Origin: Fabrea salina
Taxonomy: Eukaryota; Ciliophora; Heterotrichea; Heterotrichida; Fabreidae
Direction of reading: 5' to 3'
Length of the DNA stretch: 64,000 nucleotides
Assembly (NCBI GenBank): GCA_022984795.1
Contig: JALIHJ010000040.1
Span: 1 to 64,000, forward strand
Shown here: one piece after another, positions 18,230-31,200 of the stretch
How the letters are laid out: each line of letters opens with the position of its first letter
Position numbering within the stretch: position 1 is the stretch's first letter
Notes under the pieces: generated by a model
The model's input: the letters and a program-made list of their open reading frames with translations, nothing else
Database searches by the model: none
Told to the model about the DNA's origin: nothing
Position numbers and translations under genes: made by a program

Positions 18230-20548
18230 TTAATTAAAAGAAATTAAACGAAGTGTAGGGTTCTTTCTTCCCGTGTAGGTAAGCACTCCGTCGTCTTCCA
18301 GGATCTTAATTACTTCCATGTACTCTTGTTCAGACACAGACACTCCCAGTGTTTCTGTTTTCTTCCTTAGTTCCTCCATCACTGTTCTCGACTTAATGCC
18401 TCGCTTTGCACTTTCTTTGAACTCACTCAGCACCTGCTTGAGCAGCCCTGTCACTTGCTGGATCTTCGCACGGCTTGTAGACGTGATCCCTGTCTGCAAC
18501 ATGTCCATGTCAATTTGCCCAGTTTTTGGGTCAGTGGCAGCTTGTTGAGTAGCTACTTTCATCAATCTAATAGCTTCTTCAACGTCAGCAAGAGTAACTT
18601 CTTCTGAGAGCCGCATTTTGGCGTTCGCTTCAGCAAGTCTTATGATGCTTTCTAGTTGTCTTGGAGTAGCTGTGATGGTTTTTCGGGAGTTGCCTATTCT
18701 CCTCATTTCAACGTATGCTTGAGTGAGTCGTTCTGAGGCTTCTGGGCTCAGCACTGGTTTGCAGTACTGTCTGGCATAAGAAATGTAAGCAGCTAGTTGT
18801 TCTTTGGACAGAATCCCTGTGGGCTGTTCTCTGTAGGTGTCTTCGCCGTAGAGTGACAGAATGTGCTCAGCAAGTCTGCTGTCTGACTTCTCGTCTGTTT
18901 TGTCCAGCACCAAAAATATAAGGTCAAACCTACTTAGTAAAGTAGGCGGCAGTTCTATGTTTTCAACCACTGATATTTTGGGGTTGTAGCGACTTTGTTT
19001 GGGGTTAGCTGCTGCAGCAATTGCAGTTCGGCAGTTGAGTTGGCAGATAATTCCAGCTTTAGCTATTGAAAGGGTTTGTTGTTCCATAGCTTCATGCAGC
19101 ATAGCGCGTGTGCTGTCGTCCATTTTGTCAAACTCGTCAATGCAGCAAATTCCTCTGTCACTAAGAACTAAAGCCCCTGACTCTAGAACTATTTCCCGTG
19201 TTTCAGGGTCTTTTTTCACGTACACAGTCAAACCCACAGCTGAACTTCCTTTTCCAGAAGTGTAGATTCCTCTGTGTGAAAGTTTGTGCACATACTGCAG
19301 TAGTTGGGACTTAGCAGTTGAGGGATCGCCTACCAGAAGCACATTAACTTCTCCTCTGAACCTGCCTCTTCCAGAGTTGGTGAAGTTCTTGTTCACTCCT
19401 CCAAACAGCTGACAAAGCAAACCCTTTTTGATGTCATCGCACTCCCAAATGCTAGGTGCAAAGCTTTTAATTAGTAAGTCGTACAAGTCAGGTCTTTGCG
19501 AAATTTCCAAGATTTCTCTTTTCTTTTCCTCAGAAAGTTCTGTGTCCTGTTCTTCTTCGTGAGTAAACTTCTCACTTTTGACCTTTTCAAAACTCACAAC
19601 GTCAATGTAAGTGCTGTAAATGGACTTAAGAGTCCTTTTCAGTTTCGACACTCGCATAGGCGACGCTCGGTAAATCCCAGTAACTTCAATGCGGTCTCCT
19701 GGACGCACTGAGTCAATTAAGTCGTCGTAACAACAAATGTGGATGGTGTGGGGAACCTCTCCTTCAGGAGTGTTTTCAGGAGTTTCTTGGAGTTTGACGT
19801 GTTGTTTATCTGAAAACGAACTCAAGTTGTGCACTAGTTCAAACGAGTACTTAGCCAAGCACCTAGAGCAAGTGTTGGGTTCCTCTATTTTGCCTCTTTC
19901 GACGGAAATTCTTTCATGGTAGCCGCACTGAACACACTTGAAGTCAGCAATTCGCATGTCAGGCACAATGTCTGAGGACCTAATAACTATTCCTCTGATA
20001 GCAATTAGCATATCGATCTTTTCAGGTCCTAATTCCCGCATGCTTGAAACGTGTCTTAAGTTCTTAGTTCTAAGTTGGATTTTGTAGTCATCTTCGCCCG
20101 TTAATTCTTGTCCGTGGAGCTGTCTGTAGAGTTCGGTGGCAGACAAGTCGAAAAGGGGAATGATATCAGAGGGGTAGTTAACCATTTGCTGGTACAAAGC
20201 CCTGTCGAACTGGAAAATGTGGTCACAGTTTACATTTAGCACAAAAATTTCAGTGGCATTGATTTCCATCAACGATTGAACGTACAATGGTCTTTCGTCC
20301 ATAGTGTCGTCGTCCACAAAATTGAGTAAGAAGTTTTTAAACTTAACTTGAACTTCTTCAACGTTGATATCAGTGCCCCACAAAACAGACCTCAACTGGG
20401 ACTGCTCATAGTCTTCTTGCATGTTGACAAACTGGGCTGGAAAAGACCCTTCTGTATTCGATATTCCATGTCTGCCCAGCATTGATGTTGCTTGGGACCT
20501 TAGTCGTGATGATCCTGCACTGCTTTCTTCCCGCCTGCTTTCAGACAT
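18230..20548 (-). CDS. MCM4: DNA replication licensing factor MCM4
   Basis: 772 residues. Subunit of the MCM2-7 replicative helicase. Seen: disordered Ser/Arg-rich N-terminus, OB region with IAIRGIVIRSSDIVPDMR, a C4 zinc finger (CVQCG...CSRC, ~205-230), TGIYRASPMRVSKLK typical of MCM4, then the AAA+ domain with Walker A GDPSTAKSQLLQY (~404), SGKGSSAVGLT, Walker B CIDEFDKM (~468), Arg finger LLSRFDLIF (~541), and a C-terminal winged helix. MCM4 rather than another paralogue is judged from the zinc-finger spacing and the GIYRA block. An E2F-like TTTCGCGG lies four bases upstream of the ATG. Confidence 0.95.
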   Translation of the reverse strand: MSESRREESSAGSSRLRSQATSMLGRHGISNTEGSFPAQFVNMQEDYEQSQLRSVLWGTDINVEEVQVKFKNFLLNFVDDDTMDERPLYVQSLMEINATEIFVLNVNCDHIFQFDRALYQQMVNYPSDIIPLFDLSATELYRQLHGQELTGEDDYKIQLRTKNLRHVSSMRELGPEKIDMLIAIRGIVIRSSDIVPDMRIADFKCVQCGYHERISVERGKIEEPNTCSRCLAKYSFELVHNLSSFSDKQHVKLQETPENTPEGEVPHTIHICCYDDLIDSVRPGDRIEVTGIYRASPMRVSKLKRTLKSIYSTYIDVVSFEKVKSEKFTHEEEQDTELSEEKKREILEISQRPDLYDLLIKSFAPSIWECDDIKKGLLCQLFGGVNKNFTNSGRGRFRGEVNVLLVGDPSTAKSQLLQYVHKLSHRGIYTSGKGSSAVGLTVYVKKDPETREIVLESGALVLSDRGICCIDEFDKMDDSTRAMLHEAMEQQTLSIAKAGIICQLNCRTAIAAAANPKQSRYNPKISVVENIELPPTLLSRFDLIFLVLDKTDEKSDSRLAEHILSLYGEDTYREQPTGILSKEQLAAYISYARQYCKPVLSPEASERLTQAYVEMRRIGNSRKTITATPRQLESIIRLAEANAKMRLSEEVTLADVEEAIRLMKVATQQAATDPKTGQIDMDMLQTGITSTSRAKIQQVTGLLKQVLSEFKESAKRGIKSRTVMEELRKKTETLGVSVSEQEYMEVIKILEDDGVLTYTGRKNPTLRLISFN

Positions 20549-20892
20549 TTTACCGCGAAATTATAATAAGCATTTTAGCAGTGTTTACAGAAGTTCCTAA
20601 ACTGCCTATCCACCCAAGCAACTAAATATGGAAGAAAGACTTCCTGGAGCCCAGACAGCGAAGACCACTAGGAACTAAGTACTTCAAGTCAGCAGCTGAA
20701 ACCAAGACTCTAGAGTGTGCCCTGTAAAGGAAGGCAAAAGCAGTTACTGAGTGCCAGAAAAGTTTTTAGTGTAAAATTAAGAAAAAGACTAGTGAAATTA
20801 GTTGGAATAAAGGCTAATTAAGGAACGTTAGTTGTAGTCTGGGGGTTTCGGACAGGTCTTTGAGGACCATTAATTCATATTTTGTAAAAAGG
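20549..20892. other. Divergent MCM4/CHD promoter region
   Basis: 344 bp, the longest spacer between protein genes outside the subtelomere. It must hold the promoters of MCM4 (minus) and the CHD remodeller (plus). I see the E2F-like site beside MCM4, an AT-rich stretch before the CHD start, and a 16-codon ATG-TAA reading frame from 20627 that I do not consider a gene. Whether the middle encodes an untranslated RNA cannot be judged from sequence alone. Confidence 0.5.
20553..20560 (-). promoter_or_regulatory. E2F/DP-like site at MCM4
   Basis: TTTCGCGG on the minus strand, ending four bases before the MCM4 ATG. It resembles the E2F consensus (TTTSSCGC/TTTCGCGC). E2F control of MCM genes is widespread in eukaryotes. 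One 8-mer is weak evidence on its own. Confidence 0.3.
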
Positions 20893-23800
20893 ATGAGCTT
20901 TTACTCAGATTCCGAAGATAATTCAGAGTATGGCGGGTTTACGAGTCCAGTAGAGGGAGAAAGGCGGAGTCTGCGCCCGAGACTTAGGAAAAAGTAAGTG
21001 TTACTTAGCTATGTGGACGAAAAGTCCGAGAGCGAAGGAGAGATAGAGACGGAGGAACCAAGTGAACTGGAAGCTTGGCAGATTCAACTCAATCCTCCCA
21101 TTGACCAGATTCTTGCGCACCAAAACGACAAGTATCTGGTCAAGTACAAAGACCGTTCCTACCATCACTTGGATTGGCTTTCTGAAGAGGAAGTCATTGC
21201 TACCGGGCGCAACGGGAAACTGAAGCTGAACAGGTTTTTACGCGACCAGATTCACAAACTAGGGAACGAGGAAGATAAATTCTTCGACCCTTGTTTTCTG
21301 GAAGTGGATCGTGTTCTAAAGACCACAGAAATATTCCCTGTAGTGCACCCCCGGCAAGCTTCTTTAGTGGCAGAGCGTTGGCAAGGAAAATGCGCTAACG
21401 TCATTTCTAAGCTTGTTAACTTCAGAAAGAACAGTTTTTGCTATGCAATTCCTTTCCTTTCGCCAATTGAAATCAATTCCCCAGGAGGCCAGGACTACTG
21501 CCGCAAAGTTCGCTACCCGATTGATTTCACTACAATTCACAATCGTCTTTACAACGGGTACTACACCCAGCCCTCTGAGTTTTGGAAGGACTTAGGCTTT
21601 TTGTTCAAGAATTTGCAAGAATATGTCACTGACCGCCGCAAAGAAATCCGAGTAGTGGGAGACACTCTGCGGGAAATTGCAGTGCACTTGTACAAACTTT
21701 GGTACAAAGCAGCAGGTGAAGACTACGGAGACATAGGACCTTACTCTCTGCGCTGGGTCACCTTGGTGCCAGGGCACGACGTAACCAGTCCTGAGTTTTT
21801 AACTTCAAATGTAGACGCTTCCGAGTTCACTGCTCAAGAAGAAGAAGAAGACTACAATATCAACGAGCACCACTTAACTCCAGAAGAACTCTCTGAAATC
21901 GACCTCAGCACTGAAACTGACAAACTCTTTTTGGTGAAGTGGAAGAACTTGTCCTACACCGAAGCAACTTGGGAGCCAGAGTCCTTAATAAACAACCCTC
22001 TTAAAATAGCAGAGTTCTACAGGTTCAACAGAGCTTTGGACGCTCAAGCCAGACAGGAAATGATTGAACTCAACAACAACTTTATGCGAGTACTTAGTGT
22101 CATGTACACTGACTCTTTGTCCAAAAAGTCCAAAGGAAGCAGTTCCCACGTAAGCCACTTGATGCGGTTCATTGACTTCCCTAAGTTTGACTTCCGCACT
22201 CAGGTCCACCAGTTCGCACAGTCTCCCTCTTTTAAAGATGGACGCAACCTAAGGGACTACCAAGTTACAGGACTGAACTGGTTGCTGAGGAACTGGTCAA
22301 TTGGCAGGAACAGCATTTTGGCAGACGAAATGGGTCTGGGAAAAACCATCCAAGTCATTAGTTTCTTGCACACACTTGTTAACACCTACAAGCAAAGAGG
22401 ACCTTACCTAGTGATAGCGCCTTTGTCGACTTTGGCCCACTGGAAGCAGATAATAGAAGACTGGACTTTGCTGAACTGTGTGCTCTACCACGACATGAAC
22501 GGTTCTGAGGGAAGGGAAGTTTGTGCTGACTTTGAAACTTACTATGTAGACGTTATGAAAAGAGGAGGAACTTCTGTTAAGTCTAAATTGGTGAAATTCC
22601 ACATAATGATTACCTCTTTTGAAGTATTTATGCAAGACTACGAAAAACTGTTTACTTCAATTCCCTTCCAACTAATTGCTATAGACGAAGCCCACCGTCT
22701 CAAAAACAAACAAGCCAAAATCATTAGTTTTTTGAGGAAGATGCCCTGCAGGAGGTACATTTTGATGACTGGCACTCCTCTGCAAAACAACACAGAGGAA
22801 CTTTGGTCCTTGCTTAACTTTATTGAACCCCACACTTTCGGGAGTTTGCCTGAGTTCTTGAGACTCTACGGAAACCTAGAAAACAGTCAGCAAGTAGAGC
22901 AACTCCAAGCAAACATAAGGCCTTTTCTGTTGAGGAGACTCAAAGAAGAGGTTGAAAAAAGCATTCCTCCTTTGCTGGAAACCATCATAGACGTGGAACT
23001 CACCAACGTCCAAAAAACTTACTACCGCGCCATTTACGAAAGGAACAGGTCGTTTTTGTGCAGGGGAACACTTACTCCTCAGCTCACCAACATGGAAATT
23101 CAACTAAGGAAGTGCTGCAATCACCCCTATTTGATCAAGGGTGTAGAACAAACTGTAGGCAACGGAGCTGTTACAGAAGACCAAAGAATGCAGAAAATGG
23201 TTGAGGCTTCGGGCAAAATGGTTTTGCTAGACAAGTTGCTTCCGATGCTTAGAGAACAAAACAAAAAGGCCCTGATCTTTTCCCAATTCACTCAAATGCT
23301 GAACTTAATAGAAACTTACCTGAAACACCACAACTACAAGTTTGAGAGACTTGACGGCTCAGTAAAGGCCTCTGAAAGACAGGCTTCAATAGAAAGGTTC
23401 AACACTGAGAAAGAAGGAGTGGACATATTTTTGCTAAGTACGCGAGCAGGAGGACTCGGAATCAACCTAACTTCTGCACAAGTAGTGATTATTTTTGACT
23501 CGGACTGGAACCCCCAAAACGACGTGCAAGCAACAGCTAGAGCCCACAGGATTGGGCAAACAGAAGAGGTGCAGGTGTACCGGCTAGTGACAGCAAGGAC
23601 TTACGAAGCAGAGATGTTTGAACGGGCTAGCAGAAAGTTAGGTTTGGACCAAGCTGTGTTTTCGAAAGACGTGAGGGGAGAAATAGAAAACCTGCTGCGG
23701 TACGGAGCCTACAGTTTGCTAGAAGACGACATAAGTAAAAGTCAGCAGTTCTTTGAAAGCAACATCGACGAGATTCTGAAGAACAAAACCCGGGTAGTTA

Positions 23801-25218
23801 ACTACAACATGATTCGGTCCAACTACAGCTTTAACAAAAGTTCGTTTATTTCAACAGCTTCGGACGCAACCATTAACGTAGATGACCCTAACTTTTGGAA
23901 CAAAGTGCTTCCTCCACAAACTTCTTTGACTTCAAGACTCTACACGAAACTCAACGACAGGAGTTTTGACGTAGAAACTCAAGAAGCTGAGTTCATGGAA
24001 GAACTCGAACTTGCTTTTAACGAAGTAGTTACTTCAAAGTTAAGTATGGAAAGCCACAACTTAGAAGACGAAGAAACTCTTATTTTGCTTTTGTCCCAAG
24101 TCACCACTACTAAGCAGTTTTCGCGTGAAAGCAGGTCACTTGCTATGCAGTGGCAAAACGAACTTACTTCTAGGAACCGCTCCAAAACTAAAGTCAACCA
24201 CAGTCCTCCAGAAATCCTGAGTGAAAGTGACGAAGAGTCTGACCGCCACCGACGCAAAGTTACAGGGTTCGGAGGCACAGGAGTCATTTGTGCTCACTGT
24301 GAAAAAGAAGGCTGTGGATGGTTCTGCAACGGTCCCTGCAAAAGGGGATTCCACACTGAGTGCAAGGACAAAGAACTTGACTCAGACCACGACATGGAAG
24401 TTCCTCGAAACGAAGAGTTTAAAGCTTTGGACAACTGGGGTTGGACTTGCAAGGACTGCTCTGAGTCAGTTGGACATTGCTTCAAGTGCAAACACAAAGG
24501 CTACTACAACGCTGAAAAAACCCAGAAACTCATAGTTAAGTGTTCTGTGATTGCTTGTGGCAAAGCCTACCACGTTTCTTGTCTTAGAATTCGGCCTAAG
24601 AAAAGAGTAGTCTGTCCTTTGCACAAGTGTGCAGTGTGTGGGTCTTCAGGCAACTCCAAAAGTTTAGTGCAGTGTGCACGCTGTCCAAGTGCTTTTCACC
24701 TAAGGTGTTACAACCGGAAAGTAGTGCGACTCAACAAAAAGTACTTAGTTTGCCATCAACACAAACAACCCCCCAGACCTCCGATTTACCCTTCCCATAG
24801 AGTAAGCATCCAAGAAGTTATTAAAGAACTTAAGCCCAAAATGGCAGAGGCTGCCAACAAAAACTCTTACCTCAGCCAGTACTCCTCCAAAGACGAGCCA
24901 CCTGCTCCCAGAAAACGGGCCAAAAACATTTCAGAGTCTCAAACCAAAGACCTTTACAAAAAGTACAAACTGCCTCCTCCCGAAGACTGTGATTACGAGA
25001 ACTACGAAAGAGACTGGTGCAGGTACTGTGGAGCAAGAATAGCTTCTTCGTTCGCAGGGGGACCTTGGGGAAAACGGATGCTTTGCATGACTCACTACAA
25101 TGCTTGGAAGCAAAAGGGGACTCTGGACTTGTCTGGTTACCCCGATACACCCACTGCTCCCATTGACCTTTCCAAAAACACTGAACTTAGTTACATGCAC
25201 AAGCAAGAAGGCTTTTAA
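20893..25218 (+). CDS. CHD-type chromatin remodeller with bromodomain between chromodomains and PHD fingers
   Basis: 1,436 residues after removing the intron at 20994-21008; exon 1 gives MSFYSDSEDNSEYGG. Order: acidic N-terminus; chromodomain 1 (~60-100, YLVKYKDRSYHHLDW); a bromodomain-like block (~155-267, with YPIDFTTIHNRLYNGYY and FLFKNLQEY); chromodomain 2 (~300-375, LFLVKWKNLSYTEATWEP); SNF2 ATPase with DEMGLGKTIQ (~472) and DEAHRLKN (~592); helicase C with AGGLGINL (~846). C-terminally there is a Cys/His array (~1127-1287) resembling PHD and extended PHD fingers (CAHCEKEGCGWFC; CAVCGSSG...CARCPSAFHLRC), and a final CRYCGA...LCMTH zinc motif. ATPase-driven nucleosome remodelling is near certain. 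A Mi-2/CHD3-like role is inferred from the PHDs. Known CHDs normally lack a bromodomain in this position. Confidence 0.93.
20994..21008 (+). other. 15-nt intron (CHD gene)
   Basis: GTAAGTGTTACTTAG, A at position 10. It begins with the in-frame TAA that separates the N-terminal exon (101 nt from the ATG at 20893) from the main frame. Confidence 0.9.
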
Positions 25219-25245
25219 GTGTAATAAGTCTTAAGTAATTAGTTA

Positions 25246-28200
25246 TTACCAAATAGGTTCTTGGCAAATCAAAGCAACGCCCCTGAGTTTCCAAACTTGA
25301 GGGTTTTGGTTGGCAGAAGGCAGTTTGACGTTGAAAATGAAGTACTTGTCAGTTCTTTGCTTGTACTTGTAGCAAGGACATACGTAACTGCCGAAGTCTT
25401 CGTTTCCTCTTCCCCTGGCGTTCTTGTCTTTTTGCTTGGCACCAACAAAGATGCTAGGCATGGGCACGTAAGTGTCCCTTCCCTGGAGTTCGTCTAGTTT
25501 GCCTCCTTCTTTTTCAGACTTCCACATAGCTCCTTCTAGGTAAAGTCCCTTAATCAGAACTCCCTTTTCGTCCTTGACTCTGTCTCCTCTGTCCTTCACC
25601 ATAGTGTCTTCTTCTACGTCGTCCAAGGCCCAGTTGTCAGCTCTGTTTTGACGAGTGACTTCTTGCTTCACAGCTGTCAAGAACCCTTGAGGGTTAAAGA
25701 AGTAGCCTAAGTAGAAAATGCTGGGCCTTCCATCTCTGAGCCAGTTGTTCAACTGACTGAACCTTTCAAGCAAGCCTGAGAACCAGTCTCCCAAAGAAGC
25801 TGAGAGCCACGAAATCTCAGCACCGTTTGCGTCGTACTGCCACTGGTGGGGAATTCGGGAGTCGTAAATAGAGTCAGCAGCACTCTGAAGTTCAGGAGTC
25901 AAAATAACGTTGCCAGCGCGCACTTCAATGAGGTCCAAGAAAGTCTTTCTGACAATTCTGATTACGATTTCCAAACGCATGATTTCCTGGAACAAGAAAA
26001 CGTTAAGAGGAACCTTGAGTCCCTTGTCCTTTTCAAGACCCTTTGGCCCGGAAAGTTTTTTGATTTGTTCCCTTACGTCAGCTTCTACAAAGTCAGGAGG
26101 CAGTTTTGATAAGTAGTCTTGAACTAACTCGTTAATGATGTCGTCTCTGGACTTGCCACCTCCAGTGCTGGACTCTTTGGGCTGGGTGAGTTGGATGGTG
26201 GTTAGGAGTTCGTTGCCTTCCATTCTTCTGAAGGTGATGTCTGCGTTTTGGTTCAGGAAGAAAATGTTAGGTTTTTCGATGCTGGGGAGGTTGTTTATTC
26301 TGTCTTTGTAAACTTGGATGTCCATGGAGTCAATGATTCTGTACTCGGACTCGTTGAAGCAAAAGTTGGGGTTGCAGATTTTTTCTTCAATCCACTCGTT
26401 TCCAAAAGCCTGCATGAGTTCAAAGTCTTTCGAGTCAGTGATTCTTCCTCCGTATTGGATGTCGCAAACCATAAACCTAATGACTTCCCAGTTCGGTTGT
26501 TGACTCATTGTTTCAGCGTTGTAGATGTGCTTGTCCAAAAACGTCAAGGAAGCCTCTAGGTCTGAGTAGTTGAATTCGTAAGGAATGCACCAACCCAAAG
26601 GACCGAACTTGCGACGTTCAATCACTACTGAGTGGATGAAGCAAATAGCATAAGTGATTTTACGCCACTTGTCAATGTCGTGTCTTTCAAGGAAGTCGTT
26701 GTCTATAGTAGTGGAGAAAGTTCTTGAAAGTCCTGCCTTCATTCCTTTAGGGGGTTCGTTTGTGACTTTAATAGCCATTTGCAGTAACCCAATAGGGAAC
26801 TCCTTTCTAGGTTCACAAGTAAGCCAAAGTCTAAAATCATCGTCAATTTCTGCTTCGGGAGTTAAAATGTTTTCCATCTGGGCCATGAAGTCCAGTCCTA
26901 AGTGGCAGTTGTACAGAATAACCCAGTTTCCGTGGAAGAAACTGTTCTGCATAGCTTCTCTAGCAATCTTTTCCTGGCCTTCTCCCATGCTGACCTTTTC
27001 AATGTTGTGTTTGCGCTTGCGTTTGGCTAGTTCTTCAATTGAAGAAGTGGGGTCTGCTCCTGCGGTCAGAAGGAACAAAACTGGAACTCTTGAGTGGGAC
27101 TCTTCCCAAATCTGTTCAACAGTGTCTGTCACAGGGGCAACAAACTCAGGTCCAAGCATATGCTCAATAAAGTCCAGAGCACACACAGTGATTCTGTCTT
27201 CTTTCAAAGACCGAATTAAGGTGAAGTGGATGAACTTGCCAATGTCCTTTTCAGAGTTAATGGTGTCGTTGTACTTGGGAACGTTGATTTTTTCAGAAGC
27301 ATTGTTGTTGAGGAAGGCTTCCCACTCTTGCTTACTTTCTTCCATAGACTGAGGCAGGTCTGAGAATATGCACAAGTGGTCCTTTCCGTAGTAGTGCCTT
27401 GATAAAGCAATGATGTTTTTCCAAGCAGGAGTTTTGATCATTGGGTTGAGTTTGTTGGGAGGAATGCTGGACTCGTCCAGACCTTTTCCGCTCTTAAGAA
27501 GTAAGTCTACGTCGTCCTGGGTGAGTTTTCCTGACACAAGGAGGATTTTCAAACAAACCATCAACAAAAAGGTCAACTTGTCTTTTTCGAAGAGTCCTCT
27601 GTTCACATACCTGTAAACTAAGTAAGTGAGTTTGCTAGTGATGTTTTTGACTCTGTCTTGGGGAGTGGCAGCTTTAGCAGCTGTGTCGATACTTATGTCA
27701 AACTTTTGCAAGAACTGGGTGAGTGAAGTGTTGTACATCCAGTTGACCAAACTCATTTCAACAATGGCAAAGTACAATAAAGAACCCCTTGTAGCCACAG
27801 GCCTGTAGATTTCTCTTTTTTCAGTGATGTCCTGCTGCTTTTCATTGGCTTCTTCGAGTTTCTGCTGGACTTCTTTAGCCTTGGTTTTGGTGTTGTTGAG
27901 TGCTTCAATAAGTTCCACATCTTCAATCAGGTTGCCGTCTGAGTTAGTGAGTCTCTCAAGCAAGTTCTTGTTTAACTCTTCAAGTGACTTTCCGTTAGCA
28001 GTGATGTCTTCTAAGAGTTGCTGCAAGCTTTCTTCGAGGGAGCGTTGTTCTTTACTAAGCACTCTGCCTAGCAGTTGTTGCTCCAAACCAGTAATTGTTA
28101 CAGTGAAGTCAATAATTGTAGCTTTAGCTGCGAGTTCTGGAGAAAAGTGGGGGTTGGCCAGACGAGAAGTCATGAAGAGTTTGAAGTCGTTGTCCCATTC

Positions 28201-31200
28201 TACACTTTGTCCTGAAATAGTTACAAAGCTCTTTCTAGCCCTGACAATAATTTGCTTTTCCAGCACTGGGTCTATTTCAGGGTCTACTTCGTTTTCAATG
28301 TTTTCAATCAACAAAGCTCTCCCGTTCTCCAAACTGAACCTTACTACGTCTAGGAAGTTCCTAGCATTTTGCATGATTATAGTGAGTTCGTTGCCTTCTT
28401 TGCTCTTGATCCACTTGTAAGCCTGGCCTTGTGGGTCAATCATTAGTGGGAACCTGCTTGCCCGAGTAACCATTATACCGTTTTGGGTGCTGAGGTCGTC
28501 CTTTGGAAGTCCTTGCAAGTTCCACTCAGCCACTGTGGTTTTTTCTACTAAGAAGGAAGTCAGTTCTAGGTTCATAGTGACAGGAATTTCCTTGGCGTTG
28601 AGGTCAGACATAAAGTAGTCCTTCATAAGGATGTTTCTGAACTCAGCGTTGAACGGACCACAGTAACTCATGAAAGCGGTTGACACTGCAACGTCTCCAA
28701 TGAGTTTTTTCTTCATGTCAGCAAAACTTTTGGAGTCCTCTGTCCACCTTTCTTTTTCGTCAGCAAGTCCAGTGATGAGTTTGTTTGCTTGGTCAGTTTT
28801 GCGCTTGAGTTTGTTCATGTTCTCTTCAAGTGCTTTCTTTTTCTTCATTTCTGCGTTGAAGTTTTCTTCAAGTTCTTGGACTTTAGCTTGGGCTTCAGCC
28901 ATTTCGTCCTCTGCTGCCTTCAACTCGGATTCAGCAGCTGTAAGTCTTTGTTCTTGCACAGCCAAAAAGTCCATTTTGGGCTTCACGATCTTAGCAGCTT
29001 CGTGGTACTCAACCATAGCTTTGACCCAAACGCACAAACCCTCTGCAGCGTTGGAGGCTGTTTTGGCTCTTTGGGGAGTGTAGAACTCGTGGGTGATGTA
29101 GGGCTCTAGGAGTTCACAGGTTTCGTCGTTGATGTTGTCTCTTTCGTACTCTGAGAAGTTTTTAATGTTCAGTAGGAAGTTAGAGTCAAGCATGTTGCTG
29201 GTGGAAGTTGAAAAGGAGTCGTCAATGAAGTCAAAGAAGTCCTTTCCTGCCTTGAACTGTCTGTAGCCAACGTTGCTCATGTTGATCTTCAGAAGAAGTG
29301 CTACACCATCAAGAATGATCTTGATCATGTCAGGTGGGTTTCTGTTGATTTTGATTTCCTGGATGTCTTTGTCCTTGATGGACTCAGCTGCGCTTTCGGC
29401 TTTCCTCAAGAAAGGAAGAGCAGCTTCCAAGTCCCTGTTGGCTTCTTCTTTTTGCTCTCTGATTTCTTTGGCTTGAGCTTCGCAGTGGTTCTTGCGTTCA
29501 GCAACTTCGTCAGCTTGTTTTTTGGCCTTGGCTTTTTCTACTTCCAAGTTTTTGACCATTACTTCAGTTTTTTGGTCAGCTTCCTGGATTTTAGCACGTT
29601 CGACTACAAGTACGTCTTGGAGTTTCTTAACGTCTTCTTCAGCTTCTTTGAGTTTTCTAAGTCCCAGGGCAACTCTGCCTTCACGCACTTCAAGTTCGTC
29701 TACTTTGTTTTTGTAAACGTTTTTGTAGGACTCAATGAAGGACAAGTAAGACTTAGGAGTTACGTACACATTTCTCCTCATTCTGCTGTAGTAAATGCCG
29801 CAGACTTCGTTAACCATCTTGTGGACTTTGCCCATGTGTTCAGTCAGACTCATTTTAGCTTGAGATTCTGCATGGATGTTGAACTCAGAAATGTAACTTG
29901 AACCTACACTGATCAGTGCTTCTTCAGGCCAGGGCAAGAACCAGTTGATGTTGCAGCCGTTGAACACTGCAGGGAACTTCCTGAACCTTTCTCTGAACTT
30001 TTCTCCAACAGGACTGAAGCAAAGCACAATGTGGAGGTTCTTCCTAACTCGGTCGATGAAGAAGTTGTAGAGTTCTAAGTTGCTGGGTTCTTCGTTTTGT
30101 GATCTTTCTTTCCCGTAGATGTTCCTCATGTCAGCCAAAATGATTTCTCTTTGGTCCTTAGCCAACAAACCAGCCACTTCTCCTGTGGACAAAATAGAGT
30201 TGATGTACTCTAGGAAGGTTTCGTCCTTAATTTCAGTGTCAGTCATGATGAAGGTAGTTTTGTTGCCCATGTGGCCTGCAGAAGTGTACAGGTTCCTCAA
30301 GTCTTCAAACAAGTAAGTGGTGTTGTACCCCTTCACTAACTGAATTTGGTAAAGTTGGTGGTTGGCAATGAAAGCTGCAAGTCTAGTGAGCGACTGTTTG
30401 CCTGACCCACCTACACCAACAAGCATCATGCTGCCTCTGTCCATCTGGATGACTCTTGAAATTCTCATTAAGTGCTTGATGGCGTCGTCGAACAGGACCA
30501 AGTTCATCTTTTTGCCGCGTGAGTTTTCGTTGTACCTTTCAAGTTGTTTTTCTATTTTCTTTTTGATGTCTGAAATAGACTTAATGGCTTCGTAAACCTT
30601 GGGAGCAGCTTCTACAAGTTCGCCTTCTTCGTTGAAGACATCTTTTCTCTGGAAGTCACAGAAGTACAGTCCTTCGCCTATTTGGTCTTCAATTTCGCTT
30701 CCGAAGTTTTGTTCTGTAATGGCTTTGAGGATGTCTTTGAATTCATTTTTGTCAGAGTTAGTGGTGAGTTTGTCTTCAAAGACTCTTTCGCACTCATGCT
30801 TCCAGAGTCCCACTAAAAAGACTCCTGGACTTAGTTTGCCTACGTTCTTGGCACTCTTAATGACTTCTCTGCCTTCTTTGACCTTAATGACTTCAAAGAC
30901 TCCCTGGAAGACCCTGGAGAGTTCTCTCATGTTAAACAGGTAGTGGAACTGACTGGGAGTGGGCAAGTAGCGCTTCTTCACACGTTCCCACAAACCAATA
31001 GTTGCAACTGTGAGTTTGTTGGCAGTTTCTGCAACTTCTTCTCCAAAGGCTTTAACTGTAAAGGCAGACTTAATGATGGTGAGGTAAATGTTGTCCACTG
31101 ACTCTTTGCTAGGCAAAACCATGTTGAAGGAGAAGTAGTGTCTTTTGAAGCGGTTAGGAATGTCGTTTCTGCCTCCTCCTGGGTGACTCATAGCTGAGAT

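Noticed and set aside
20627-20677. 16-codon ATG-TAA frame in the MCM4/CHD spacer
   Set aside because: Too short and without supporting features.
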